Shown: piece by piece, positions 43,194-55,568 of the stretch
How positions within the stretch are numbered: position 1 is the stretch's first letter
Layout of the letters: the number at the start of each line of letters is the position of its first letter
NCBI GenBank assembly: GCA_023525975.1
Contig: CM042028.1
Span: forward strand, 78,491,501-78,555,500
Reading direction: 5' to 3'
Source: Smallanthus sonchifolius
Lineage: Eukaryota; Streptophyta; Magnoliopsida; Asterales; Asteraceae
Length of the DNA stretch: 64,000 nucleotides
Notes under the pieces: generated by a model
Told to the model about the DNA's origin: nothing
What the model saw: the letters and a program-made list of their open reading frames with translations, nothing else
Database searches by the model: none
Made by a program: the position numbers and the translations under genes

Positions 43194-45519
43194 AAGTGAT
43201 CAAATCAAAACCCACTACCCATGAGAAAACCCTAAAACTCTACCATATCTCTTGATCAAAATAAAAGATACTGATCTAATGGCTGCTATTATTTTAAATT
43301 AAAATTAAATCATTAAAGACAATTTAAAAGCTGAAAAGGATAGAATTGTCCAAATATATTTTTTCTCTTTCTTCTTTTCTCTTTCTTATATTGTCAGATC
43401 TGATGTTTCTCTTTCTTCTTTACCCTCTTTCAAAATTTCAAGATCTTAAAATGTTTCTCTCAGAACTCATGAGATCTCATAATTCTCCCCCTAAATGTTT
43501 CTTCTTTACCGATCCCGATCCGTCTCCAAACCATGACTCTCTCTCATCTCCCATCCATCATTCAACAACCTACAATTCACTCAAGCCACTGTCGCCTGCC
43601 GCACCGCCCTGTTGATCTCCGCTTACGACACATCCACTCGCCGACGGTACTTCCTTCCGCCGCCCGTGACGGTGGACCTGTCACTCATCTCATCACTCAA
43701 GCCACTGCCGCCAGCCACACCGCCCTGTTTTTCATGGTTTTGAGTCTTTTTGGCTTGGTATGCATTTCATTCAAATAGATCTTGAAAATGGTAATAAAAA
43801 GAATTGTTGGGTTTATCCAACAAAGAAACTACAAAACCCACCTCTTTGATTTATGACTTCTAGTTTGAACCAAAACCCACCTTTATGAATCCTGTGATTT
43901 ATTGGGTTTGCTTTTATGTTCTGGAAACTGATCGAGAAAGAGGGCAAGAAGAAGAATTAGGTTTAATTTTGGATTTTTTTTCTTAAACTTGGACTAATTT
44001 GGTTATTATTTTGACTGTTGGGATTTGTTGGGTTTGATTTGTGAGTTTTTTTACTTACTTTATTGTTTGTGTTTCCTTCTGTCACGATGTTTATTCCAAT
44101 AATCATGGTAATGTGATTGAATAAATGATTTCAGGTATATTTGATAAGCTTGACATTTTCTTATTATTGTGTTTCCTTCTGTCATGATGTTTAATGGTTC
44201 ATTTTTTTTTTTTTCATAAAATTAGTTGCAGTTAAACTTTGACTATTTAGGATTATTATTTTTTTCATATGTTTGTGAATATCTGTAATTTTTTATGAGT
44301 ACAAGTTCTTTATAAAAAAACCCAATTGTTTGTATCTGCAATCTGTAATTTTGTGTTTGATCTTATTTCAAATTGTATTTTGTTGTAACAGCCATTAATG
44401 GTTATGTGTTGATATAGTTTGCTTAACTTGTTATTGAGGGATCATTTTTGCACTTGTATTGTATGTTTCAAAGTATGAAACAAGTTGAACAAGTACTAAT
44501 CTCCAGTTTCAAAGTGCTAGTTTTGTTTGTTTTTGTTCGTGACACTAATGTAACTAGATTATTACACTAATGTAAGTGCTCGTTACATTGATGTAATACC
44601 TTGTTTTACCTAGTTTTATTGATGTAATACCAATGTTTTATGTTAGTGTAATACCCCTTTTTAAATCAATGTAATACCTATACTGGCCCATTATACAGCC
44701 CACTCCTTTTTGCCATCTCTAATAAAATCTTCATTTTTTATTTTATTTTTATTCTTTTTTGTGATAATTTGAAACAGATTCGGGCACATGCAAAGTACCT
44801 TGGCATTCCTCTAATGGGAGATGAGGTGTATGGATGTTCAAGAAGCATGGCCCTATCACGATTGCAACAAAAGAACACATCAAGCATACATTCTCAGCTT
44901 TCACAGCTGGTCTTAAAACTCAACAGACCCTGTCTCCATGCTTTCACAGCTGCTTTTTTTTGTTTCGTCACACCAATGTAAAATAAAATATTACACTAAT
45001 GTAACCATTTGTTACAGTGATGTAATTATGATGGCCTGAATTTTTTTTATTATACGAATGATAATTTTTGTTAATTTTGTTCATGACACTAATGTAAGTA
45101 TAGTATTACACCAATTTAACGATTTGTTACATAGAAAATAGGGTCGTTACATTGATGTAAATACTGACGTTTCTAAATTTTTTTTTTGAAATTATAACCA
45201 AATTAAAGATAAAAATGTGATCTATTTAATGGTATAATTTTTATAAAAAAAAAACTTAGTATAAAAAAGTTATAAATGTTTTAAAAACATGGAGGGAATC
45301 TTTTTATAAAAAAAAGAGAAAGTTGGGTGGATAAGAAGGTGACACATATCACCTTCTTATTGATTCTGATTATTGTGTTGAGTAAAATGACTGTTTTGTC
45401 CTTTTCATATAAAACAAATTGAGGGACACATGGCATGATCTTGTTTAGTCTACTTTTTTCAACCATTGGATGTAGGTTTTAGAGTTTTCTCTTGAAAAGT
45501 GGGTTTTGATTTGAACCAC

Positions 45520-45523
<4 letters not shown>
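43191..45523. mobile_element. (TA)n-flanked 2.3-kb element with a captured exon
   Basis: The left end has TCAAATCAAAACCCACTACC followed by GAGAAAACCCTAAAAC. The right end, read inward, has TCAAATCAAAACCCACTTTT and GAGAAAACTCTAAAAC. Long (TA)n tracts bound both sides. Inside lie a CT-rich region (43370-43740), a pseudouridine-synthase exon with its splice acceptor (44775-44950) and a series of TTACATTGATGTAA-like palindromes (44540-45170). No transposase frame is seen, so it is a non-autonomous, gene-fragment-carrying element. Confidence 0.75.
44775..44950 (+). pseudogene. Captured RluA-type pseudouridine synthase exon
   Basis: The plus strand reads QIRAHAKYLGIPLMGDEVYG, then MALSRLQQ, then HSQLSQLVLKLNRPCLHAFT. 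This matches the RluA-family segment HQIRVHAKYLG-PLLGDE-YGG...RPCLHA, with the RNA-binding/active-site fold residues downstream of the catalytic Asp motif. The catalytic motif itself is absent. The fragment is preceded by TTTGAAACAG, a plausible splice acceptor, which suggests a genomic (unspliced) source. It lies inside the (TA)n-flanked element and cannot be a functional enzyme. Confidence 0.8.
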
Positions 45524-45598
<75 letters not shown>

Positions 45599-45942
45599 AC
45601 CAAAAAAAAAAGTAGAGAACCAAAAAAGGTAGAGAACTAAAAGAACGAATCTATACCATTGGATTAGATGATCCATTGTGGAGAGATAGCAACTACCATA
45701 CCATTTTGTTGATTTGTTGAACAAAGGTCTAGCCTTGACTTTTCGTATCTTGCACCACTAGGATCGACGGGTGAAGAAGAGATTAAGGAATAACAATGCT
45801 ACCTACTACGATAATTGAAAATAAGTTCCGGTAAATCTACAAACTTAAATCTACATTATTGAGATATGATTTGGGATTAATTCAATTTGTGAATAAATGA
45901 TGTTAAAAATTTTGTCAAATCAGAAAGAAAGAGTGCAATAGT
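45524..45942. other. (TA)n tract and gene-free DNA
   Basis: (TA)n runs to about 45594, followed by GAGAACCAAAAAA repeated three times with variation. The remainder is unassigned. Confidence 0.5.
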
Positions 45943-46290
45943 AGCTTTTTTTTAACGGCAGTTTGTATTAAAAAAACAAACAAGATCGGCTCCAAGAGAG
46001 CTGGAAACGAGAAAATTACATCAAAAGACGAGGGTTTTTGAGCTACTCTTCCCAACCAGAGTTCACTTTACAATTCCTATTAGCAAACCATAAAAAAGAG
46101 TAATGAAGAATAGAATAAAAAATCTCGTCGTTCCTATTATCTTGCGGGTGAAAGATAGATTTGTTCCTGAACCTCCATAAGACCCACCAAGTAATAATAG
46201 CTTTAATAAGACCTTTCAGCAAGTTGATAGGAGATCCTCTAAAGCGAATCGAGTTACCAGACAGCTCCAATGAAGATCACATAGATAAAA
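45943..46290 (-). mobile_element. 5'-truncated LINE, 3' end only
   Basis: On the minus strand a frame of about 75 codons ends with TWWVLWRFRNKSIFHPQ and FLWFANRNCKVNSGWEE, the extreme C-terminus of plant LINE ORF2 (pattern W--WK-RN--IF...W--WL-NP). A short 3' UTR ends GCCGTTAAAAAAAAGC. Everything upstream is missing, as in most LINE insertions. Duplicated target bases were not found. Confidence 0.7.
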
Positions 46291-46852
46291 CCCTAGAACA
46301 ACCCTCTGACCCAATGCACATGTATTTAAAAATGCAACTTTAGATATCCTCCACATTGGTACCATCGACTATTTGATGTGTTTAAACACTTTTATAACTT
46401 CTGCCAAACTATTTTTAATAGAAATAATACATGGTGCAATTTGTGCATTAATGCACTTGTAGTTGGAATGCGTTATTGTATCTCTTAAAAATGTAGTAAT
46501 GCAACATTTTATGTTCTAACCTTTTTATGTATCTATTAAAAAAACCGTTGCAACAGCAGCTAATTAATTGATAACCCATTTTGAAAACTGAATAATGAAA
46601 TTACAACAATGCCCTTTTATATTTCAGGAAATAAAAAATTCATAAAAAGAAAATGATTGGTGCATAATGGTTTTTTTGTTCTCTTCGAAATTTTGTTTAT
46701 CATCCATTTTTATCTTCTATAATAATTTTTCTATTATTACTGTTCTATAATAATTTTTCTATTATTACCTTATATATTGTATTTCTTTTGTTTTGGAAGT
46801 GTACATATTTTGACTCTTGCAATAATGTCATCTTTTCGTTCTTATACAATCT
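46291..46852. other. Gene-free AT-rich stretch
   Basis: A short duplication, TTCTATAATAATTTTTCTAT, occurs twice at about 46715-46765. No gene is seen. Confidence 0.5.
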
Positions 46853-47077
46853 TCTATACTTAATAAATAAGTAACTGTTTACGCTACATGTCACAATTCA
46901 GTGAGCTTAAGATTATTTTTCCAGCTTATTTTTAGTTCTTTAATATTTATAAATCTTCATTACCAACTATTTAATCTTTCTAAATTTCTTTTCCTGCTTA
47001 TAATTTCTAAATATTTATTACTAACTATTTAATATTTCATTTATTTAACCAATGTAATACACGGTGTTCTAACCTAA
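46853..47077 (+). mobile_element. Non-autonomous Helitron
   Basis: The 5' end is TCTATACTTAATAAATAAGT and the 3' end is ACACGGTGTTCTAACCTAA before T (CTRR). It is 225 bp with the same TATTTAATATTT interior as 25069-25291. The 3' hairpin is degraded relative to that copy. A SINE has inserted at its 3' terminus. Confidence 0.7.
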
Positions 47078-47085
47078 TATATATA

Positions 47086-47305
47086 CCGTTGGCCATTTGG
47101 TGCAATGGTAGCCCCAAAACTTCTCATAATGGAGGTCTTGGGTTCGAATTCGGGCCATAGCAAAAAAAAAGGGTCTGTGGCCAGGTCAGGGGGTTTACCT
47201 AGTTGGAGGTTTTCCTCCTAGTGTGGGCTGTCCTGGATGTTCTAGGTGTTGCCCCGGGGAAACCCAATTATCCTAGAATATCTAGGTATTGCCGTTAAAA
47301 AAAAA
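47086..47305 (+). mobile_element. tRNA-derived SINE with 13-bp duplication
   Basis: TGGTGCAATGGTAGC (A-box-like) and GGGTTCGAATTC (B-box-like) are followed by a body with CAGGGGGTTTACCTAG and GGGGAAACCCAATTATCC and an A9 tail. CCTAATATATATA occurs at 47073-47085 and again at 47306-47318, a perfect 13-bp target duplication. Confidence 0.88.
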
Positions 47306-47318
47306 CCTAATATATATA

Positions 47319-48195
47319 TAAACTATTAAATATCAAGAATCATTTAATTTATTGGTAAATACATGTATCCTTAATGAATACATTATTAATGAAATCACTA
47401 AAAATTATGGTGTGTTCACTAATAAATACAAGAATTAATTGGTAAGTTTACTATTTTTCTATGTATACAATGGTGAATAGAATGATTTCTAAATATTTAG
47501 GGATTTTCATTTGGACTTATCACTATTATATATCTCTACACACAAAACCAGTTTTAAGTAGAATATTACGAAAATCGTATAATACGTACATAATACTTGG
47601 TAGATATAATGGGAGTTAGAAATAGAGTTAAGTAAGCAGCTACATATCGTCCTGTGTGTAGGTGTTTAAATGATATCATAGTTTTATATATAAAAATGAA
47701 TATTTTTTTAATGTCACTATATAATATAGGATTGTAATAAAGAATATATAGTTAGTTTGTAAGTTAAACAGTATTACTAAATAAAGGATATGAAATATAT
47801 TCAATATTCAAATATTGAGATAATACAAATATATGATCAAATAAACCCATAAATATTTTTCATAAGACAACTAAAAAGATAATATTATTAGTTGAGCTTT
47901 GAGATCTACAACCAATGTTTTTTAAGATTAGGTTGATGATAAATCATATTTATTGCGCAAAATAAAACTATGGCAACTTCTATCACGTCAACCTCAAATA
48001 TACTTTCATCTTTCATCCTCTTGTCTCATTCTTATGCATATGTTATTTGTTCCATCATTTGTCTAAAGACACATATGATAACACATAGTCAACTATCAAG
48101 TGTTGTGAGTTAATATGTTTGCAATGAAATTAAAACAGTTACAAAATGGTTTATATAAACAATATTTTAGACGATGTATGACAAACAACGGTATA
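47319..48195. other. Gene-free AT-rich stretch
   Basis: No protein, RNA or repeat structure is identified. Confidence 0.5.
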
Positions 48196-48712
48196 GAGGG
48201 TTGTAAACAAGCTAAGTTATGATTGAGTTAGATTAAGCTCGTGCTCAACTCATTTAACTTAAAAGATCTCAAGCTTGAACTAGGTTGTTTCGAGTTATAT
48301 TCTTAAATTTCAAGTTCCGCTTGTGTGTAATTTTACATGCTCAGCTTAAGGCTTGATCGTTCACTATTTATTTATTATTAAATTATATATATATATATAT
48401 ATTATTTATGTTTATAAACATAATTATATACATGCTTTTTTATAATTATACATATTAATACTTATTATGTAATTATATGTTATATTATATAAATACTATT
48501 ATATATTTATATATGTAATTGACCGTTTAAGCGCACAAGTCTAACCAAGCTCGATCTAAAAAGCTTGGACTCAAACACATTTATTAACGAGCTCTAATTT
48601 TGGCTTGAGCTCCGTTGATCTCCTTTAAGTTCAACTAAATTTAACCTTTCAATGAGTCAAACTCGACTGTCTTAGAAGCAGCTCGACTCGTTTACGCTCT
48701 TAACTGTATATA
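48196..48712. mobile_element. GTAAAC-AGCTCGA-type degenerate repeat
   Basis: Left GGGTTGTAAACAAGCTAAG and right, read inward, AGAGCGTAAACGAGTCGAGC are degenerate inverted ends. Both arms are rich in GAGCTCGA/AACTCG words around an AT core. This is a common non-autonomous plant repeat plan. Confidence 0.5.
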
Positions 48713-50381
48713 GTGTAATACTGATTGTCATGTACCGAGCAAGAAAATTACGCATCCCGACAAGGGCCTCAATACAAGAACATGATCGTCTAACCTCTAA
48801 AGTAGTAACCTTATCATGCTAGCCAATGGAGGAAACTCCATCTTCATGATCACATTTTTTTTGTTCCATGTGTACCAATAGTCATCAATACCGTGTTACA
48901 TGTTTTACCACACACAACATTCATCAATCCTACACAACAAATATGAGTTATACTAAACACACAAACAAAGATGAGCTCATGACAACAAATAACCAAATGT
49001 AAATTATGAACTTCCCCTACTTGGGTATCCTTGCTTAAAGTTTCATAATACAAGTTCAAGATAACACATAACAAGATTCAATCAAGACAATTCAATTGTA
49101 ATTATTAGTATCTTAAATATGGTTTTTAAAACTTTATTATGTACAAACAAGCTTTTAAAAAAAAAATACAATTTATAAGGTTTAATGTTTGGAATACTTT
49201 TAACATGATTTTAAACTTGTTAGCGGCAAGAAATGGTAGCGGTTAGCCGGTGATGCGACGGGTCACGGAGTCGGTATACAATGATTGAGCCACTGTTCTG
49301 CCACCCAAACCTCTAACGTTAAATTGCATGGACCCGACACAACTCAGTGCCCTGCTAACGTTACAAAAGTTACGACTTTGACCGTGTCGTGCAACCGGTG
49401 ATTCGGTTCCACAATTATTTCGGTACCACTCCTCGTACTACTGCTCACCCACTGCATTCAATGCATATAAAGGCAGACACCAACCAACGGATATCCATCC
49501 AAAAGACATGGATTGATACAAGTACAACAACATTATTTTGATATTTGTTTTTTTATATTATCACAAATTTTTTATTGATTTTTATACATAATTTTTTATT
49601 TATGTAATAACATATTATTCATGTATTATAGGATTGGTTTATATTTTTTATAACCACAAGATTTTTTACTCGGAGTTGATACAGGAACTAGGTGTTAACA
49701 GACTCAAATGGACTAGCTAGACAGGGGCAAACGGACTAAAGTGTGTAACTTAAAAATGACATAACTTAGGCTACGCCTGGAGTTACGAGACCACAAGTAA
49801 TGGACCAAAACTTCTCTTGGCAAACGCCATAGGTGATTTGTCCCAACTGCCGTTCCTGAATTTCATCATTTGGAGCCTTAGATCCTACGGTTTTCCCCAA
49901 TTTTATGATTTTTTATTCGATTCGAATAATTAAAGCGTCTATTTAAAAAGTCAATTTTAATTATGTAGTCCATTTTAGTTTTCTAAACTTGGCTCGATCT
50001 ATGATATTTAGATATACATTATAAAATAGAGCTTAATATAATTGTTTAATGATTTAATAATATGTCAATTTTCCAGAAAAAAAATATTTTCTATGTTAGT
50101 CTTGCTTCCACTCGTTGTGAAATTTAAAACCCAATTTTGAAACATTGTTGTAAAAGGAATAACGTTATAAAATTTATTCGGTAGAAAGTAAATTTATTCT
50201 TGTCCATTTATTATAACTAAAGAATAGTTTATGCGGCATTTTATTCTATACTATCCAGGAGATTAAAAGTAGTAAAGTATTAAACTATTAACGATAGAAT
50301 TTATTAAATGCTAACAAAAAGGGTGCAACTCTTAAATGTGGGGTTAGTTTAAAACGGAAGCATGCTAATAAATACATATAA
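48713..50381. other. Gene-free stretch
   Basis: A TATA-like GCATATAAAGGCAGAC lies at about 49461, in a locally GC-richer block (49210-49500). It could be a promoter relic or an LTR, but no ends are found. No gene is seen. Confidence 0.45.
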
Positions 50382-50928
50382 GAGTTAATTGTATAAATGA
50401 CCCTATGGTTTGATCAAATTGTATATTCACCTTAAAATTGAAAAAATTATAAACTTATCCCAAACATTTGTAAGCTAATTGCACCTTTAGCCCTTGACAC
50501 TAAATACCAGTTAGTTTTTAACAGAAAATTACCCCATGTGTCATCCACATGAGGGTAATCTAGACTTTTCAAAAGTTAAATCCTAATAAACAAAAATGCA
50601 TAAAAAATAAGCATGAAACAACTTAAAAAATACCCCACTACAAAAAAATAAACTAAAAACTGCATAAAAAAAACAATTTTTAGATTGTTTCGTGCTTATC
50701 TTTTATTTATTTTTGTTTATTAGGATTTAACGTTTGAAAAGCCTAAACTACCATCACGTGAATAGCACATGGGGTATTTTTTTTCTTTAAAAATTAACTA
50801 GTATTTAACGTCAGATGCTAAAGATGCAACCAGCTCACAATTATTTAAACTAAATTTGTATTTTTTCAATCTTTAGAGCTAAACATGCAATTTGATAGGA
50901 CGAGAGAGCCCATTTATGCGATTAACTC
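50382..50928. mobile_element. GAGTTAATTG-ended Mutator-like MITE
   Basis: The left end GAGTTAATTGTATAAATGAC and the right end, read inward as GAGTTAATCGCATAAATGGG, are inverted. Interior blocks CACATGAGGGTAAT and CACGTGAATAGCACATGGGG mirror each other. The termini are related to the GAGTAAATTAC elements. The flanks TACATATAA and TACATGTAT agree only partly. Confidence 0.65.
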
Positions 50929-51283
50929 TACATGTATTATTATAATAACATTAAAGTTTTGTTTTGATGACACGTAAATTATACCAAGCGGTGGCTTTTC
51001 AATCATTTAACTCGTCTTGTTCCTGTAAGAAAACGACATTCACACTCATGTCTCCCTACCAAATCAATTCAATGCATTTACCGGCCACCTGGTCTTTTGT
51101 GATTTGTTCCATGTGAGATGATTTATACCCATGGACCCAATAACATTTCATTTACCATTCTTCTAGCTTCCTTTCAATTCTATCTTGTCCCACTTAATAC
51201 TTTTAGCTTCTTCAACTTCTTGTTCTTCATATATAGCACCACCGTGATCCACCGCCGCTTTCCGGGCTTATTACGGTGGCACG
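50929..51283 (+). promoter_or_regulatory. Upstream region of the O-fucosyltransferase gene
   Basis: These 355 bp precede the start codon. A TATA-like CATATATAGC at about 51228-51237 is close to the ATG, and an in-frame TGA lies 36 bp upstream of it. The exact transcription start is not determinable. Confidence 0.35.
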
Positions 51284-51494
51284 ATGAAGCTTCGCCACTG
51301 CTATCATTACGGCTTGTCACTTTGTTTCATCACTGCCCTTTTTGTTCCATTGGGTTATGCTTCTCCTTCGTTTATACCGGTGAGATTCTTTTTTCACAAT
51401 TTAATAAAAAAAGTTAATTTTTTTTAAATACTTGTTTTGAATTATGTCTTTAGATGTTTATATGTGTGGAAGTGCATGTGCGTTCTAAAGACAG

Positions 51495-51525
<31 letters not shown>

Positions 51526-54500
51526 GGTTATTTTAATTATTCATGTTATATCCTTTTCTAGAATTAAAGTTTAGCTTGTTTTGGTGGAGAATTTTTAAGG
51601 TTTAGAGGATAAAAAAAATAGTCATTTTATTGTTAATTTCAAGAGTTATTCCTTTCTTGAAATAGCATAATTCCACTATATGAAGTCATGGAGATGCTTA
51701 AGCCATTAGTGAAAGAGGAAAAGTTAAGGTCAAGTAGATACTTTTGCATTAGGATTTATAAAACATTTTAATTAATTAGGGTGATCATAAATAGTTGAAA
51801 TCAACTGAACTATTTAAACCAAAGCAAGTATGCCGATTTGGCCTGTTTGAGATCTAAACGGTTTGGTTTTGGTAGTTTAACGGTTCGTTCCAGTTTGGAA
51901 GTTATATTTGAAAAATACATTTTCTTTGGGCAACTGAATAAACTACAAAATTTAGTACAATAAGATCTCATAGATGAAAATCTAAAGGATGCATGGGAAG
52001 TTTGAATCTTTCAAAACATGCGGCCATGGGCAGCTCCAGGGGGAATGAAATAAAGCAAGGGATTTGGGCCTTCATTTCCCTAGGGCCCCAAATTCTAAAA
52101 AGAATGTACGTATAGGTAATTTGGGTTTTCGACTTGTTAACGGTGGGGTTTTTGTCTATAATTATGCATATACAGATGATATAGGAAGCATAGGATCGAA
52201 AGCATTTTTTTTACGAAAAGGGCCCTAATTTTATTTACTACTTTGGACCCTCAAAAAGCTTGAGATGGCTTGCTAGCGGGTTAAGTCTTTCGTAACGAAG
52301 GAAGTAAATTTTCAATTGTAACCACATTGGATGATTGAACCAGTGCACCAAATTTCTAATATTTTCATGCAATTTTGTACTTGTAGATTCATTTGCTCTA
52401 TAAAATATCATCGATAAATAAAAGCATGAGCAAATGAATAATCCTTTCGGGGCATCTAGTAGACTGTCATATGGTAAAATTCCTATCCCTATAATGTAGT
52501 TTAAAACATGCCCGTATTACTGTTTACAATCATCTCATGGTCCAAAACATTCCTGTGCAGGAACCGATTGTTCGAAAGCCAAGGCACTCGCGTTTATTCA
52601 AAAGCGCGTTACAACAAGAAAATGTGAGTTCCACTTGATCACTTATTACATCCACCTAGTTTAGTAACATATGTTTTTATTTAGGTGTTGGTTGTTGTTC
52701 TATATTCACAGTCTTTGTTTTTTGGTTAGTTGAATGAACAAAGGTCAGAGCTTTGGACACCTTTGGTCAACCAAGGATGGAATCCCTGTATTGATTCTAC
52801 TTCCACTTCTTGTAAGTCATGTGAATTTAAATTTTATACATAACAATTTCAAATATTAGATGGTTTTGATTTTGGTTCATAAAGATTAGACATTTATTCA
52901 AGAATCAAAATCTTTCTTTAATTGTGTGTAAATTGTCTTAATTTTGATGGAATGATGTGGGTATTTATGTAACTAGTTCAAGAGAAAATCACTAAAGTTG
53001 TTATACCTCTAGACACATTTTAGTAAATTTTATGTTTATAGCAATGAGATACGCGACTAAACCCTAAATACTTGCATTATGTAAGTCAATGATAATACAT
53101 ACGCAAATAACAAAACATATGTAAATCTACATGTGATATGATGTCGTGTTGAACATGATGGGAAAAAGCTTGATACATGAGTAAAAGTAGATACGCGACT
53201 CTCCATCGCGTATCATGGGTAAATGAGTTATTTGTTTCTAACATAGCTATATAGGTATAACATGTTCAGAAAAATAGCTACTTTCTTGATTATCTTTTAA
53301 CTCAGTGTGTGTTTTTTGCATAAAATTCTCTAATGGTTATCTCTGCTTTAAAGCATCATTGCCGGATTCTTCGGGATACATCCAAGTGTTCCTTGATGGA
53401 GGATTGAACCAACAAAGGATGGGGGTACGTCATGTATATTTCGAATTAGAAAGTTTACAAAGATTATGTTTACACGCGCTAAGCGTTAATTTTGACTTCT
53501 TGTTCCGATTTTCTAATTTTCTTTTTTTTTTCTTTCTATAATTTGTTTGATTAGATATGTGATGCAGTTGCTGTGGCTAAAATACTGAATGCAACTCTTG
53601 TAATCCCTTATCTTGAAGTGAATCCAGTTTGGAAAGACACAAGGTTCTCCCTTTGACTTTTGAATGTCAAACTTGCAATTACCAAAAGAATAGTAATTGT
53701 TATTAATCATATGAATACTAACATGAGGTGTATCATGCATTTGCAGCTCTTTTGAGGATATTTTTGATGTGGGTCACTTTATGAATGTATTGAAGGATGA
53801 TATATCTATAGTTAGGGAATTACCCGATGAATACGCATGGAGCACGAGGGAATATTACGCCTCTGCGATTCGATCCACTCGAGTTAAAAACGCACCGCTT
53901 CATGCTTCAGCAAATTGGTATCTTGAACACATTTCTCCGGTTCTAGAGAGGTTGGAATACATGTTTGTCTTTTGACTTCACTATCTTATAAAACATTTCA
54001 TTGAGCATCATCTAAACCTTAATTGTACGCGTTTAGTTATGGGATAGCTGCAATTTCACCATTTTCTCACCGGTTAGCTTTTAACAACATGCCTGTGAAC
54101 ATCCAACGGTTACGGTGCAAAGTCAACTTTAAAGCTTTGACCTTCGTTCCCCATGTTAGAAATCTTGGAGATGTGTTGGTCAATCGCCTCAGGTTTCCTG
54201 TTGAAAGTGATGATGCAGTTGGCAAGGAGTATCTTAAACAAGTGGTTGACACAAAAGGCGTAAAGGGTGTAGGAAAGTTTGTTGCCCTGCACCTAAGGTT
54301 TGACAAGGTACATCATATTTGACTTTTATGGTCAAATTTTCATAAAAAAGGACAATATGTTTGACCTCAAGTCAAATATGAACTCTCAGGATATGGCTGC
54401 ACATTCAGCATGCGACTTTGGTGGAGGTAGAGCAGAGAAGAAGGCTCTGGCTAGATACCGTAAAGCAATTTGGCAAGGGCGGGTCATGAACTCACGCTTC

Positions 54501-55282
54501 ACTGATGAGGAACTAAGAAGCCAGGGTCGTTGCCCTTTGACACCCGAAGAAATCGGTTTATTGTTGATCGCTTTGGGCTTTGATGACAGTACCCGCTTGT
54601 ACCTAGCTTCTCACAAGGTAAATCTACATTTTGAACCAAATTCCATCCTGGTAAAGTCAACATTTTGACTTCTGAGTGTCGGTTGGGATACAGGTGTACG
54701 GTGGTGAGGCTAGGATCGCGGCCTTAAGGAAACTGTTTCCACAGATTGAAGATAAAAAGAGCCTTGCTTCTGCTGTTGAACGTGCACGAATAAAAGGGAA
54801 AGCTTCGTTATCCGCTGCTGTTGATTATTATGTCAGCATGCATAGTGATATCTTCGTGTCTGCTTCTCCTGGCAATATGCATAATGCAGTGGTATGCATG
54901 CGTATATATAAGTCTGGCAAAACGGGCAGGTCGGGTCGGGTAACGGGTCAAAACAAGTTCCGATCAAAATGGGTTCAGGTCAAAGGGGCCGTTTTAAAAA
55001 TATCAATTTGACACGCTTAAATTTGGTCGTCAACTTGAACAGGTGGGGCATAGAACATACCTGAATTTGAAGACAATAAGGCCAAACATGGCGTTATTGG
55101 GGCAGCTTTTCATGAACAAGAGCATGAATTGGTCGGATTTTCAAGCAGCAGTGGTCGAAGGGCATATAAACCGGCTAGGGAAGATCAAGATCCGAAAAGA
55201 AAAGCAATCGATATACACGTATCCTGTTCCTGATTGTGTGTGTCAACAAGATGAAGTTGAAGAACACCATTTTGTCAAATGA
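51284..55282 (+). CDS. Plant O-fucosyltransferase family protein
   Basis: Ten exons join in frame to 513 codons: 51284-51379, 52561-52623, 52730-52811, 53354-53424, 53555-53643, 53747-53950, 54037-54307, 54390-54617, 54694-54891 and 55043-55282. All introns are GT-AG. The N-terminus MKLRHCYHYGLSLCFITALF looks like a Golgi signal anchor, fitting a type II glycosyltransferase. Family landmarks include GYIQVFLDGGLNQQRMGICD, ATLVIPYLEVNPVW, the nucleotide-sugar-site segment FVALHLRFDKDM followed by HSACDFGGG, VYGGEARIAAL and the C-terminal GHRTYLNLKTIRPN. GDP-fucose-dependent transfer is the family role. The acceptor substrate of this member is not known to me. The start codon follows an in-frame stop. 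The exon 6-7 junction gives Ser where relatives usually have Arg, so that splice site deserves checking. The length is normal for the family (about 500-560). Confidence 0.9.
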
Positions 55283-55560
55283 AACAACACATCATAAGTT
55301 GTCAATTATTATTTAATCTCTCTTATGTTGTTGTAGTTGTAGTGTGGTGTCAAGGAGGGTAGTACGCCATTGTTCTCGCAGGTATTGCGTACTAATAAGT
55401 CAGACTAATTAAACTCATGTTTTAATAATCAATCCGATCACCCGATTGGAGTACGGTATTATGTTTATAAATGCGTTTTATGTCCAAAGAGTATGCATCG
55501 ATTTATCATAAATCTATTTATATTCGTTTTCTGTTTTTAGTTTATGTTATTTAATTACTT
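55283..55560 (+). other. 3' flank of the O-fucosyltransferase gene
   Basis: This is the probable 3' UTR and polyadenylation region. No other feature is seen up to the GATAATAA target of the hAT element. Confidence 0.45.
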
Positions 55561-55568
55561 GATAATAA

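Noticed and set aside
44540..44760. Additional pseudouridine-synthase exons upstream of the captured one
   Set aside because: Only AT-rich sequence with TTACA...TGTAA palindromes is present, and no catalytic-motif exon was found.
47095..47160. Possible tRNA gene (A- and B-box)
   Set aside because: There is no acceptor stem pairing, and the unit continues into a SINE body with an A tail and a 13-bp duplication.
54892..55042. Extra coding exon in the last O-fucosyltransferase intron
   Set aside because: The frame continues open, but conserved NMHNAV joins directly to VGHRTYLNL through good splice sites. The intron carries GGGTCGGGTAACGGGTCA repeat text.
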